Below are positions 47,025 to 56,766 of a stretch of DNA of 64,000 bases, piece after piece (position 1 is the stretch's first letter; each line of letters begins with the position of its first letter). The translations under genes were made by a program, and so were the position numbers. A model generated the notes under the pieces. That model did not search any database. It saw only the letters and a program-made list of their open reading frames with translations, and was not told the DNA's origin. The DNA is from Psychromonas antarctica. Its GTDB lineage: Bacteria; Pseudomonadota; Gammaproteobacteria; Enterobacterales; Psychromonadaceae. The DNA is taken from NCBI RefSeq assembly GCF_022267535.1, contig NZ_JAHNZV010000011.1, positions 1-64,000 on the forward strand, read 5' to 3'.

Positions 47025-48215
47025 ATGTTCGAACAAGTAAGTATGGCGGCTGCGGACCCTATTTTGGGGTTAACTGATGCATTTAAAAAAGATCCTCGTG
47101 TTGATAAAATTAACTTAGGGGTCGGTATTTACAAAAATGAAAGTGGCTTTACACCTATTCTAGCAACCGTTAAGGAAGCTGAAAAACGTCTGCTTGCTGA
47201 AGAGACTACAAAAAGTTACTTATCTATTGAAGGGACAGCTGCTTATAGCGCTGCGGTGCAAAAACTTTTATTCGGTGAAAATGCTGAAATTATCAGCTCA
47301 AACCGCGTTCGTACGGCACAAGCTCCCGGGGGTACTGGTGCATTACGTATCGGCGCTGATTTTGCCGTTAAAAAATTAGGCATTAAGAAAATATGGGTAA
47401 GCAACCCCACATGGGCAAACCATGAAAATGTGTTCGCTAGTGCAGGACTCAAGGTTGCTAAATATGATTACTATAATGCACAACGCAAAGAATTAGATTT
47501 TGATGCGATGATTGCCTCACTGCAGACGGTTGAAGTGGGTGAACTTGTGCTTTTTCATGGCTGTTGTCATAATCCGACCGGTATCGACCCGACGATTGAG
47601 CAGTGGGAAATACTGGCAAAATTAGTCGCCGACTTGGGTGCTATTCCATTTTTCGATTTTGCATATCAAGGCTTTGCCAAAGGTGTTGAGGAAGACGCAC
47701 AAGGTTTACGTATTTTTGCTCAATATAATAAAGAATTATTAATTGCAAATTCATTCTCTAAAAACTTTGGTTTATACAATGAACGTGTTGGCGGTATTTC
47801 ATTAGTGGCTGAAGATAGCGATATTGCAGAGTCTGCATTTAGCCAAATTAAAGCCTGCATTCGCTCAAACTATTCAAACCCGCCGGCACATGGTGCGGCG
47901 ATCGTAACCACAATCCTCAATGATCCCGCTCTTTATAAACGCTGGGAACAAGAGGTAGCTGATATGCGTGAACGTATTCAAGAGATGCGCGATCTGTTTG
48001 TTGCTACATTGAAAGAAAAAGGGATAAGCGGCGATTACAGTTTTATTATTCGTCAAAATGGCATGTTCTCTTTTTCTGGTTTGTCAGTTGAACAAGTCAA
48101 TCGACTCAAAGAAGAGTTTGCTGTATATATCGTTGGCTCGGGTCGAATCTCGGTGGCGGGTATGACCAAAAATAATATGCAGCCACTTTGCGATGCATTG
48201 GCAAAAGTAATTTAA
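47025..48215 (+). CDS. aspC: Aspartate/aromatic aminotransferase AspC
   Basis: AspC transfers amino groups between aspartate or aromatic amino acids and 2-oxoglutarate using PLP. The 396-residue protein has the length and layout of E. coli AspC. Key parts are [13 protein letters not shown] at the start, [61 protein letters not shown], the PLP Lys in [15 protein letters not shown] at about residue 246, and [12 protein letters not shown]. It starts 89 bases after fumA and ends in a terminator. TyrB is the close paralogue, but the start and loop sequences favour AspC. Confidence 0.93.
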   Translation: MFEQVSMAAADPILGLTDAFKKDPRVDKINLGVGIYKNESGFTPILATVKEAEKRLLAEETTKSYLSIEGTAAYSAAVQKLLFGENAEIISSNRVRTAQAPGGTGALRIGADFAVKKLGIKKIWVSNPTWANHENVFASAGLKVAKYDYYNAQRKELDFDAMIASLQTVEVGELVLFHGCCHNPTGIDPTIEQWEILAKLVADLGAIPFFDFAYQGFAKGVEEDAQGLRIFAQYNKELLIANSFSKNFGLYNERVGGISLVAEDSDIAESAFSQIKACIRSNYSNPPAHGAAIVTTILNDPALYKRWEQEVADMRERIQEMRDLFVATLKEKGISGDYSFIIRQNGMFSFSGLSVEQVNRLKEEFAVYIVGSGRISVAGMTKNNMQPLCDALAKVI

Positions 48216-48253
48216 AGGATACTTTAGCTTACTAAAATTGCTGAAATTTTAAC

Positions 48254-48276
48254 AAGGTTGTCTAGGCAACCTTTTT
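48254..48276 (+). terminator. Short intrinsic terminator after aspC
   Basis: AAGGTTG pairs with CAACCTT around TCTAGG, followed by TTT. Confidence 0.7.
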
Positions 48277-48315
48277 CATTTTCAGCGCGGTTATTTCAGT
48301 TGTGTAAAGAGAGCT

Positions 48316-49668
48316 ATGAGTCGTCGAATTGAACAGAGTTTATTATTTCTAAATAATATGAAGAAAATCCCACTTTCAGCGCAATCGGTTGACTGTCTTT
48401 TTTCATCTAAATCTTTTAAAGAAAAACTATTATGGCAAATAGGGAATGCCAAACAACGCATCTATTTAGCAGCTTTGTATCTTGAAGCCGATGCTGCAGG
48501 TGAAGAGATCTTAATGGCGCTCTATCAGGCCAAAAGAGAGAGGCCCGCGTTAGATATCGTTGTTTTTGTAGATTTTCACCGTGCACAACGTGGTTTAATT
48601 GGTGAAAAGAAAGCGGTATCCACTAATACAACTTGGTACCAAGAGGTTGAAAAAGCGCATGCGCTAGGTGTGAAAATACTCGGCATTCCGGTTAAGCGCA
48701 AAGAGCTGTTTGGCGTACAGCACCTTAAAGGTTTTATTTTTGACGATAGTGTGCTTTATAGTGGCGCTAGCTTTAATAATATTTATTTACATTCTAACGA
48801 TCGGTATCGCTATGATCGTTATTGGATATTTGAGAATCGTGAGCTTGCTGATTCGATGGTACGCTTCTTAAAAAATGAAATTGTCAGTAGCGGGGCGGTT
48901 GCCAACTTAAATGCCCCCTTGGTACCCAAAATTGCAGATCTAAAGATGGCGCATAAACAGTTCGCTAAAAACCTAAAACAAGCATCCTACAGTTACCAAG
49001 GGGAAGCTTTACCTGGCACTTTATCTATTGCGCCACTGTGTGGTTTAGGTGCGCGAAATAATAAACTTAATAAGTGCATTCGAAAAATGCTGCAAAGCAC
49101 TCAAAATGAGCTTGTCATTTTTACGCCTTATTTTAATTTGCCCAGAGCACTTGCAAGAGACATTAGCGCATTATTGAAACGGGGCGTTAAATTAACCATC
49201 GTGGTCGGTGACAAAACCGCTAATGACTTTTATATCCCAGAGGGGCAGCCATTTAAAACCATCGGTGGGTTACCTTATCTTTATGAAAGCAACTTAAAAT
49301 ATTTCGCTCAAAAACATCAACATTGCTTGCAAAGTGGTCAGTTGAAACTACATCTATGGAAAGACGGCAGTAATAGTTTTCATTTGAAAGGGATCTATGC
49401 AGATAATCGCTTTGTGATGCTTACTGGACATAATTTGAATCCACGTGCATGGCGCTTAGATCTTGAAAATGGCTTACTAATCGACGATCCGGAGCAGGCG
49501 CTAAAAGGATTATTAGACCAAGAGCTTAACGAAATACTGAAAAATACGCTCACCATTACAGCAGCGAAACAGATTGATGGTGTCGAAAACTACCCTGAAC
49601 ATGTTAAAAAATTATTATTAAGGATGCGAAGAATTAAAGTAGACCGATTGGTTAAAGGTCTTATTTAG
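48316..49668 (+). CDS. pssA: CDP-diacylglycerol-serine O-phosphatidyltransferase
   Basis: PssA makes phosphatidylserine, the precursor of phosphatidylethanolamine. The 450-residue protein belongs to the phospholipase D superfamily type I synthases (E. coli 451). Both HKD motifs are visible, FGVQHLKGFIFDDSVLYSGA at about 136 and SFHLKGIYADNRFVMLTGHN at about 360, along with VIFTPYFNLPRALARDI and DKTANDFYIPEGQPFK. The C-terminal basic block KLLLRMRRIKVDRLVKGL is typical. The ATG has AGAGAG about 4 bases upstream. It precedes the 4.5S RNA gene. Confidence 0.95.
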   Translation: MSRRIEQSLLFLNNMKKIPLSAQSVDCLFSSKSFKEKLLWQIGNAKQRIYLAALYLEADAAGEEILMALYQAKRERPALDIVVFVDFHRAQRGLIGEKKAVSTNTTWYQEVEKAHALGVKILGIPVKRKELFGVQHLKGFIFDDSVLYSGASFNNIYLHSNDRYRYDRYWIFENRELADSMVRFLKNEIVSSGAVANLNAPLVPKIADLKMAHKQFAKNLKQASYSYQGEALPGTLSIAPLCGLGARNNKLNKCIRKMLQSTQNELVIFTPYFNLPRALARDISALLKRGVKLTIVVGDKTANDFYIPEGQPFKTIGGLPYLYESNLKYFAQKHQHCLQSGQLKLHLWKDGSNSFHLKGIYADNRFVMLTGHNLNPRAWRLDLENGLLIDDPEQALKGLLDQELNEILKNTLTITAAKQIDGVENYPEHVKKLLLRMRRIKVDRLVKGLI

Positions 49669-49949
49669 TACTACAGGCCACTCTCTTTTTAGGGGCTTTA
49701 TGGCCATTATGGTCAGTGTATTTGTGTCGTTGTTGGTATCGTTATAGTGTCTCTTCATCTTTCCTTTACAAACCTCAATTTTCCGATTGAGGTTTTAATT
49801 TATTTAGCGGAAGGGCTCTCGTTGAGTATTATTTTATCGACTTGGAAAGTGACCTTAACGCTAAGTAAATTCTTCATTGCCTGATATTGTAAAAAAACGA
49901 ATGAAATGATGGTTAATTAAGCACTTGAAACTGAAACAGTAAATAGCGG
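49669..49949. other. Intergenic region between pssA and the 4.5S RNA promoter
   Basis: No coding frame is supportable. A loose repeat pair GGGGCTTTATGGCC / GGCCATTATGG at 49692-49713 lies just after pssA but without a T run. The remainder is AT-rich. Confidence 0.45.
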
Positions 49950-49977
49950 TTGAATTCTTCGTTTTGATACGTATAAT
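49950..49977 (+). promoter_or_regulatory. Promoter of 4.5S RNA
   Basis: TTGAAT (49950-49955) and TATAAT (49972-49977) are 16 bases apart. Transcription would begin near 49984, leaving a leader of about 35 bases before the mature RNA, comparable with the leader that RNase P removes from E. coli precursor 4.5S RNA. Confidence 0.65.
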
Positions 49978-50018
49978 TCCGTTCATCAAGTCGAACACGG
50001 TTTGATAATAGTGACAAT

Positions 50019-50127
50019 GGTAGGCTTCTTGGTTCTTCGCATTGATAACTTATTAACCTGGTCAGAGCCGGAAGGCAGCAGCCATAGTAGGTGATTCAAG
50101 TGCCGAGGGTTTGCTGGGAAGTCTACC
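50019..50127 (+). ncRNA. ffs: 4.5S RNA, signal recognition particle RNA
   Basis: The conserved Ffh-binding domain is present: CAGAGCCGGAAGGCAGCAGCC with the GGAA tetraloop, followed by GTGCCGAGGG. The ends GGTAGGCTTC (50019-50028) and GAAGTCTACC (50118-50127) pair to close the long hairpin, giving about 109 nt against 114 in E. coli. It is transcribed on the plus strand between pssA and lpxM. The ends are set by base pairing and could be off by a few bases. Confidence 0.95.
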
Positions 50128-50173
50128 ACCCACCTCAAATTTAATCATTATTAGCTTCTTTAAAGGTCTAATT

Positions 50174-51139
50174 ATGACGCTTTACAGCTCCCGTTTTGAT
50201 ACATCTCTTAAAGCAAAACATTTTATGCCTAAATATTGGGGCACTTGGTCGTTACTGGGTTTTTTATATATCTGCAGCTACTGCCCGATCAAAATCCGCG
50301 ATCGCTTTGCCGCTTTTGTGGTAGATAAACTCTATAACGCTAGCTTTTTGAATAAACGTAAAAAAATCGCATTCACCAACCTCAGTCTATGTTTTCCAGA
50401 ATACACTCAGCAGCAGAAAGAATCCCTCATGCGTGAAAACTTGCGAGCTGTTGCGCAAATATCCCTATCGTTGGGTGAACTTGCATTCAGAAGTCAGTCT
50501 TTTTTAGTTAACCGTGTCAATATGATCGGTGAGCATTATATCAAACAAGCTGAGGCAAAAAAGCAAGCCATTATATTCTTAGGCCCACACTGCTATGGTA
50601 TTGATTTTGCTGGCGTAGCTGCTATTGCTGCGAGGGGATATGCTTTGTCGAGTATGTTTAACGACTATAAAAATCCGATATTTGACTGGTTTGTAACCGG
50701 TTATCGTACCCGTTTTACTAAGCTCGTCGGAAAGGGCATGTTGTACCATCGCAGTGAAGGTCTAAAACCGGCTATTAAAAGTTTGCGTGATAAAGCCCAT
50801 TTCTATTATTTACCTGATGAAGATCACGGCAGAGATCACAGTCTATTTGCTAACTTCTACGCCACTCAGAAAGCCACGTTGCCGATAATCGGACGCCTAG
50901 CCAAACTAGGACGTGCGGTTGTGATCCCTGTTTATACCTCATATAACGCAGCGACATCTAAGGTTGATGTTATTTTTCATGCGCCGCTGGACGACTTTTC
51001 TAAGTTAGACGAGCAGGCGCAGACTGAATTAATGAATCGAGCCATTGAAAAACTGATCGACGAGAACCGCGCACAATATATGTGGGCGCTAAAATTATTA
51101 AAAACCCGCCCTGAAGTGGGCTTGAAAATCTATAAATAA
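50174..51139 (+). CDS. lpxM: Lipid A acyltransferase LpxM
   Basis: LpxM adds the last secondary acyl chain to lipid A at the inner membrane. From the ATG at 50174 (AAAGGT upstream) the protein is 321 residues, close to E. coli LpxM (323). An upstream frame from 50111 lies inside the 4.5S RNA and is not used. A hydrophobic anchor (WSLLGFLYICSYCPIKI) is at the start. The HX4D catalytic motif is GPHCYGIDFAG at about 137, and PDEDHGRDHSLFANFYATQK is diagnostic of LpxM over LpxL. GRLAKLGRAVVIPVYTSYN follows. Confidence 0.9.
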   Translation: MTLYSSRFDTSLKAKHFMPKYWGTWSLLGFLYICSYCPIKIRDRFAAFVVDKLYNASFLNKRKKIAFTNLSLCFPEYTQQQKESLMRENLRAVAQISLSLGELAFRSQSFLVNRVNMIGEHYIKQAEAKKQAIIFLGPHCYGIDFAGVAAIAARGYALSSMFNDYKNPIFDWFVTGYRTRFTKLVGKGMLYHRSEGLKPAIKSLRDKAHFYYLPDEDHGRDHSLFANFYATQKATLPIIGRLAKLGRAVVIPVYTSYNAATSKVDVIFHAPLDDFSKLDEQAQTELMNRAIEKLIDENRAQYMWALKLLKTRPEVGLKIYK

Positions 51140-51174
51140 CAGTGAAAAGACTGCCCATTAGAGTATGTTAACTT

Positions 51175-51912
51175 TCACTGGGCGTTAAAACGCTGACCCG
51201 TTACCGCTCTGCTTTCATCACTTAGTAGATAAATATAACTCCCCATGATTTGTTGTGCTGTTTTTAACAGCGAACTGTTTTCCGCTGGATAAGCATTAGC
51301 CCGCATTGTCGTTCGTGTTGCACCCGGATTGATAGCATTAAAGCGCAAATGACTGTTTTCATATTCGTCAGCTAATATCTGCATCATGCCTTCAGTGGCA
51401 AATTTTGATACGCTATAAGCTCCCCAATAAGCGCGGCCTTGATTGCCTACTGCTGATGTTGTGAATAGGATAGAGGCCGCTTCAGCAAGCGTTAAAACAG
51501 GAATTAATGATTTAGTTAGCAAATATTGCGCGCTAACATTGGTTTGCATCACCTCATCCCAGAGGGCTTTTTCAATCTGTGCAAAAGGGCCTAATACCCC
51601 CAATTGACTGGCATTATGAACAAGGCCGTCAAGCTTTCCGTATTCACGCTGAATAGTGTCGGCTAAATCTTTGTAATGCTGCTCTGTCGCGCCCCTTAAG
51701 TCCAAGGGCAAAATAGCGGCTTGGCATTTGTCCAATGCGGCTATTTGATCATAAACAGCCTCCAGTTTGGATACCGTTTTGCCTAATAAAATAACAGTTG
51801 CGCCCAACTTTGCACATTGCAGTGCCAATGTTTTACCAATTCCTGCTCCGGCACCCGTAATTAGAATTGTTTTGCCTATTAAACAATCTGGCTGCATTTG
51901 ATATTTGTTCAT
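51175..51912 (-). CDS. yciK: YciK family short-chain dehydrogenase
   Basis: The 245-residue protein has the SDR cofactor motif TILITGAGAGIGKTLALQCA, the Asn in LVHNASQLGVLGPF, the catalytic Ser in ILFTTSAVGNQGRAYW and YSVSKFA with the Tyr and Lys at about 160. These blocks match the YciK subgroup, and the divergent neighbour sohB-topA is the same as in E. coli. The substrate is unknown. Its 3' end converges on lpxM. Confidence 0.92.
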   Translation of the reverse strand: MNKYQMQPDCLIGKTILITGAGAGIGKTLALQCAKLGATVILLGKTVSKLEAVYDQIAALDKCQAAILPLDLRGATEQHYKDLADTIQREYGKLDGLVHNASQLGVLGPFAQIEKALWDEVMQTNVSAQYLLTKSLIPVLTLAEAASILFTTSAVGNQGRAYWGAYSVSKFATEGMMQILADEYENSHLRFNAINPGATRTTMRANAYPAENSSLLKTAQQIMGSYIYLLSDESRAVTGQRFNAQ

Positions 51913-52041
51913 AAATCATCTCATTTTCATAAATAAGTGGGAATATTAACTTTTTTTGCACAAAAGTCTCAATCTCTTTGTGTCAACGAATTCTTTTTGT
52001 CATGATATGCTAGGTCTATCTTATTAATAAGGAATATAAAT

Positions 52042-53085
52042 TTGGAATTTTTATCGGAATATGGTCTCTTTTTTGCGAAAGCGTTGACCTTTATCATCAC
52101 CGTGGTGATCACACTCGTGGCTGTCATCGCGATCGTCAGCAAGCAAAAAAATAAAAAAGGCGAATTAGATTTAACTGATCTGTCCGAGCAGTTAAAAGAG
52201 ACAAAAAAATCAATTGAAGAACAGTTATTGACTCCTCATCAGAGAAAAGTACGCCATAAAAAGGAAAAAAAGGCACAGAAAGAAAAAGATAAGCAAGCAA
52301 AAAAAGCCGCTAAAGACGGTGCCGATGAGGGTTTGCCACAACTGTACGTTATCGACTTTAAGGGTAGTATTGATGCCAAAGAGGTTGTTTCGTTACGGGA
52401 AGAAGTGACGGCTATCTTAAGTGTTGCGACTGAGAAAGATGAGGTTTTTGTACGCCTTGAAAGCGGTGGTGGCATGGTTCATGGCTATGGCTTAGCGGCA
52501 TCGCAATTACAACGTATTAAAGATCATCATATCCCATTGACAATATCTGTTGATAAAGTGGCTGCCAGTGGCGGATATATGATGGCATGTATTGCAGATA
52601 AAATAATTTCAGCACCTTTTGCAATAGTGGGTTCAATTGGCGTCATTGCACAAATCCCGAACTTCAACCGATTACTCAAAAAACATGATATTGAATTTGA
52701 GCAGTTAACTGCGGGTGAATATAAACGTACACTTACTATGTTTGGCGAAAATGATCAGGTTGGGCGCGACAAGTTCAAGCAAGAGTTGCAAGAAACTCAC
52801 GAATTATTCAAACAATTTGTATCTACCCATCGCAGTCAACTTGATATTGATAAAGTGGCGACAGGGGAACATTGGTATGGCTTGCAGGCTATCGAGCGAA
52901 ATCTAGTCGATAAGATATCGACCAGTGATGATTATTTGGTTTCGCAATTAGATAATCGCCATATCATACAAATTAAATATACGCAGCGCAAAAAACTAGC
53001 CGACAAATTGGGGCATGCAGCTTCAATTGCAATCGAAAATAGTGTGTTTAAATTATTACAGCTAAACAGCAATCGTTTATTTTAA
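52042..53085 (+). CDS. sohB: Inner-membrane peptidase SohB (S49)
   Basis: SohB is a periplasmic serine protease of the SppA family. The 347-residue protein starts at TTG 52042, chosen because AAGGA lies 8 bases upstream and EFLSEYGLFFAKALTF matches the family start. One membrane helix (IITVVITLVAVIAIVS) is followed by a highly basic linker, then LYVIDFKGSIDAKEV, RLESGGGMVHGYGLAASQL, the catalytic Ser in DKVAASGGYMMACIAD at about 178 and Lys in TAGEYKRTLTMFGEND at about 230. It lies between yciK and topA, and a terminator separates it from topA. Confidence 0.95.
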   Translation: MEFLSEYGLFFAKALTFIITVVITLVAVIAIVSKQKNKKGELDLTDLSEQLKETKKSIEEQLLTPHQRKVRHKKEKKAQKEKDKQAKKAAKDGADEGLPQLYVIDFKGSIDAKEVVSLREEVTAILSVATEKDEVFVRLESGGGMVHGYGLAASQLQRIKDHHIPLTISVDKVAASGGYMMACIADKIISAPFAIVGSIGVIAQIPNFNRLLKKHDIEFEQLTAGEYKRTLTMFGENDQVGRDKFKQELQETHELFKQFVSTHRSQLDIDKVATGEHWYGLQAIERNLVDKISTSDDYLVSQLDNRHIIQIKYTQRKKLADKLGHAASIAIENSVFKLLQLNSNRLF

Positions 53086-53115
53086 TAATTGATTGATTTT
53101 TATGCTATATGCTAC

Positions 53116-53142
53116 GCCAACTTCGATATGGTTGGCTTTTTT
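53116..53142 (+). terminator. Intrinsic terminator after sohB
   Basis: GCCAAC and GTTGGC pair around TTCGATATG, followed by six T. Confidence 0.9.
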
Positions 53143-53278
53143 AGTGTATTTCTCTGTTTATTGAAAAAAAAATTTGCTATTCGTGGTTACTTTCGCTTAT
53201 ATAAAAAGAAAGTTCACTAGATGAATTGAAAATTAGATTTTCACCCTCGAATACGACTACTTTAGGTATAGAAGAATT

Positions 53279-55930
53279 ATGAGCAAATCACTTGTTATTG
53301 TGGAGTCTCCCGCAAAAGCAAAAACAATCAATAAATATCTAGGTAAAGATTTTATTGTTAAATCGAGTGTTGGACATATACGCGATCTGCCGACTAGCGG
53401 CAGTGCTAAGCAAAAAATTGATGCCAAGACCAACAAGTCATTAGCAGGTCTGACACCCGCTAAAAAAGAGAAAGAAAAAAACAAACGTGCACAGGAAGCG
53501 CTTGTGACGCGTATGGGGATTGATCCCAATAATAACTGGAAAGCGCATTACGAAATATTACCAGGCAAAGAAAAAGTTGTCAGCGAGCTGCAGAAGCTAG
53601 CTAAAGATGCACCTATTATCTATCTCGCAACGGATTTGGATAGAGAGGGTGAGGCAATTGCATGGCATCTACGGGAAATACTCGGTGGTGATGATGCTAA
53701 GTATCAACGTGTGGTGTTTAACGAAATTACAGAAAGTGCGATTCAAGAAGCTTTCCAACACCCCACAGAGTTGAATATTGATTGTGTTAAAGCACAACAA
53801 ACGCGCCGTTTCTTAGATCGGGTTGTTGGGTTTATGCTGTCTCCACTGCTGTGGAAAAAAGTGGCACGCGGATTATCAGCGGGTCGAGTACAATCGGTAG
53901 CGGTACGTTTACTCGTTGAACGCGAACGATTAATTAAAGCATTTAATCCCGATGAATATTGGGATCTCCATGCCGATGTACAAAGTGCTGACAAAACTGA
54001 TTTACGTTTAGAAGTATTTAAAGAAGATGGGAAATCATTTAAACCGACCACAGAGAAGCAGACGTTTACTGCAGTTGAAGCCTTAAAATCAGCACAATAC
54101 AAATTACTCTCTCGTGAAGACAAAGCAACGCAAAGTAAAGCCAGCGCGCCGTTTATAACGTCCACATTGCAACAAGCAGCCAGCACCCGTTTAGGTTTTG
54201 GTGTTAAAAAAACCATGATGCTTGCACAACGTCTTTATGAAGCTGGGCATATCACTTATATGCGTACGGATTCTACCAACTTAAGCAAAGAAGCCGTTGC
54301 CTCGGCACGGGATTATATTGCGGATGAATTCGGCAAAAATTATTTGCCGAAAGAAGCTCAGGTCTACAGCAGTCGATCCGGGGCTCAAGAGGCTCATGAA
54401 GCGATTCGTCCTTCTGATGTTAATCAACTTGCAGCCTTTCTTAATGATGTTGACAGAGATGCACAGCGCTTATATGAATTGATCTGGCGTCAATTTTTAG
54501 CTTGCCAGATGTTGCCCGCACTTTACGATGCATCCACCTTGATTATTGCGGCAGGTAATTATCAATTACGAGCGAAAGGTCGTACGTTGCGTTTCGCGGG
54601 ATGGACCAAAGCACAACCCGTTGCGAAAAGTAAAGTAGATGAAGTACAACTGCCCGATTTAGCGGTTGGTGATCTATTAAATCTGATTGAACTTGATCCT
54701 AAACAGCACTTTACGAAACCACCGGCTCGTTTTTCTGAAGCCGCATTAGTTAAAGAACTTGAAAAATTAGGTATTGGACGACCATCAACCTATGCAAGTA
54801 TCATTTCAACAATCCAAGACAGGGGTTACGTAAGAGTTGATAAGCGCCGTTTCTATGCTGTTAAAATGGGTGAAATTGTCAGCGATCGCTTGAGTGAAAA
54901 TTTTGTTGAGCTGATGAGTTATGATTTCACGGCGCAGATGGAAAGAAATCTAGATGCGATAGCCGAAGGTAAAGCGAGTTGGACCGATGAATTAGATCGC
55001 TTTTATAAAGATCTAACCAATTTATTAGAGAAGGCAGAACTTCCCGTCGATGAAGGGGGAATGCGCCTTAATGAGCCGGTAATTATTGAAGACGTCAGAT
55101 GTCCGACATGTGATCGTGCAATGGGCATTCGTACCGCGTCTACGGGCGTGTTTTTAGGCTGTTCGGGTTATGCACTACCACCAAAAGAGCGCTGTAAAAC
55201 GACTATTAATCTTATTGATGGTGAAGAAGCTATTGATATTTTAAGCGCAGAAGATTTAGAAACCGCTGCATTAATGGCCAAAAAACGTTGTCCAAAATGT
55301 GAAATGGCGATGGACAGTTATCTTATTGATGAAAACCGCAAATTGCATGTTTGTGGTAATAATCCACTTTGTGACGGCCATCTCGTCGAACAAGGCGAAT
55401 TTAAAATTAAAGGTTATGACGGCCCACTTGTTGAATGTGATAAATGTGGCAGTGATATGCAGCTAAAAGATGGCCGCTTTGGTAAATATATGGGCTGTAC
55501 CAACGAGGAATGTAGCAACACTCGCAAAATTTTACGCAGTGGCGAAGTTGCACCACCAAAAGAAGATCCAGTTCCTCTACCAGAATTAGAATGTGAACAA
55601 AGTGACGCGTATTTTATTCTAAGAGATGGCGCTTCAGGCCTCTTCTTGGCAGCAAATACCTTCCCTCGTTCTCGTGAAACGCGTGCACCTAAGGTTGCGG
55701 AGCTTATTCGATTTAGAGATAGAATTTCTCCTAAGTTCTATTATCTAGCTGATGCCCCACAACAAGATCCTGAAGGCAATCTCGCGGTGGTACGTTACAG
55801 TCGTAAAAATAAAGAACAGTATGTGATGACCGAGATAGAGAAGAAGGCGACGGGTTGGACAGCTAAATTCAGCGATGGTAAATGGATCGAAGAGCAAAAA
55901 GCCAAAAGAGTAGTGAAGGAAAAGAAATAA
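53279..55930 (+). CDS. topA: DNA topoisomerase I
   Basis: TopA relaxes negative supercoils by nicking one strand. The 883-residue enzyme (E. coli 865) shows the TOPRIM start [71 protein letters not shown] and the active-site Tyr in [14 protein letters not shown] at about 327. After residue 600 there are three four-Cys zinc ribbon domains ([28 protein letters not shown]) and a final basic region. It is monocistronic with a long hairpin terminator. Confidence 0.97.
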   Translation: MSKSLVIVESPAKAKTINKYLGKDFIVKSSVGHIRDLPTSGSAKQKIDAKTNKSLAGLTPAKKEKEKNKRAQEALVTRMGIDPNNNWKAHYEILPGKEKVVSELQKLAKDAPIIYLATDLDREGEAIAWHLREILGGDDAKYQRVVFNEITESAIQEAFQHPTELNIDCVKAQQTRRFLDRVVGFMLSPLLWKKVARGLSAGRVQSVAVRLLVERERLIKAFNPDEYWDLHADVQSADKTDLRLEVFKEDGKSFKPTTEKQTFTAVEALKSAQYKLLSREDKATQSKASAPFITSTLQQAASTRLGFGVKKTMMLAQRLYEAGHITYMRTDSTNLSKEAVASARDYIADEFGKNYLPKEAQVYSSRSGAQEAHEAIRPSDVNQLAAFLNDVDRDAQRLYELIWRQFLACQMLPALYDASTLIIAAGNYQLRAKGRTLRFAGWTKAQPVAKSKVDEVQLPDLAVGDLLNLIELDPKQHFTKPPARFSEAALVKELEKLGIGRPSTYASIISTIQDRGYVRVDKRRFYAVKMGEIVSDRLSENFVELMSYDFTAQMERNLDAIAEGKASWTDELDRFYKDLTNLLEKAELPVDEGGMRLNEPVIIEDVRCPTCDRAMGIRTASTGVFLGCSGYALPPKERCKTTINLIDGEEAIDILSAEDLETAALMAKKRCPKCEMAMDSYLIDENRKLHVCGNNPLCDGHLVEQGEFKIKGYDGPLVECDKCGSDMQLKDGRFGKYMGCTNEECSNTRKILRSGEVAPPKEDPVPLPELECEQSDAYFILRDGASGLFLAANTFPRSRETRAPKVAELIRFRDRISPKFYYLADAPQQDPEGNLAVVRYSRKNKEQYVMTEIEKKATGWTAKFSDGKWIEEQKAKRVVKEKK

Positions 55931-55942
55931 TTTTACCCTTCT

Positions 55943-55984
55943 TTTGTAATATAAAGGTAGCTTGCGCTACCTTTGTATTACAAA
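55943..55984 (+). terminator. Long hairpin terminator after topA
   Basis: TTTGTAATATAAAGGTAGC pairs with GCTACCTTTGTATTACAAA with one mismatch around TTGC. The U tract is only the TTT inside the arm, so its strength is uncertain. Confidence 0.7.
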
Positions 55985-56123
55985 TAAACATGTGATCACA
56001 CGCTAAAAAAAAACAACCATATCTGTTATTTGTTGAACTCATTCATACTTATTCATGTTACAAACCACACTCTCGCTCAGACAGACTAATTTAATATTAA
56101 TTAAATATTAAAGAGAGCTGTTT

Positions 56124-56618
56124 ATGTGCTTGTACTCATTACTAAGTGAATTTGATCGTAAAGTAATTCTATTTACTTACGAAAAAAGAGGTGGTATCCA
56201 AAAACTATTACCTTTTGATGTGTTCACTGAGGAAGATCGCTCTTATATTTTAACCGAAGGGGAGTATATTCTCTGGGAATTAGAAAAAAGAAAACTCTTA
56301 GAAAGTGAAATTATAGCGCATTCATGGCTTGTTACTTCCAAAAATAACACCCCTTTACTCCTAAAGTTCGATAACAACAACCAGCTAAATATAAGTAGTT
56401 TATTTGATAACGACCATTATGTTGGGAAGTGGCACTTAGAGCGGGGTATTTTAAAAGTTTATTTCAATTATCAAAATCACGGCTATGATATAAACATCAT
56501 CGCAAACAATAGCCGATCCATCCACTCTGCCTTACAAATAATCGATGATTCCTGGATAGATATTTTAAAAGCGGTACCTTTAAGTCATGCTAAATATGGG
56601 AAAGCCTTGATTGATTAA
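56124..56618 (+). CDS. Hypothetical protein, 164 residues
   Basis: I do not recognise this protein. It has no signal peptide, membrane helix or known motif. The N-terminal half is helical and charged (SLLSEFDRKVILFTYEKRGG, DVFTEEDRSYILTEG) and the C-terminal half is beta-rich with aromatic residues (DNDHYVGKWHLERGILKVYF). The ATG has AGAGAG about 6 bases upstream, and codon use resembles its neighbours, so it is probably a real gene. It lies alone between topA and glgC. Function is unknown; a ligand-binding or regulatory role would be a guess. Confidence 0.7.
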   Translation: MCLYSLLSEFDRKVILFTYEKRGGIQKLLPFDVFTEEDRSYILTEGEYILWELEKRKLLESEIIAHSWLVTSKNNTPLLLKFDNNNQLNISSLFDNDHYVGKWHLERGILKVYFNYQNHGYDINIIANNSRSIHSALQIIDDSWIDILKAVPLSHAKYGKALID

Positions 56619-56766
56619 ATAATTGTTATCGTAATTTCACCTAATCAATGATCTACATAGGTCTACAACAAAAATACAAATATTATTTGTGTTTAGCTCG
56701 CTTTTATTTCAACGATTATAAGTGAATATTAGCGCAGTGGATTAACGAAGTACGCAAGGATCAATA

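Noticed and set aside
50111-50173. Upstream start for lpxM
   Set aside because: It lies inside the 4.5S RNA gene; the ATG at 50174 with its own ribosome site gives the normal LpxM length.
53743-54216. 157-codon open frame on the minus strand
   Set aside because: It is opposite to topA in conserved sequence, so the open frame follows from codon bias.
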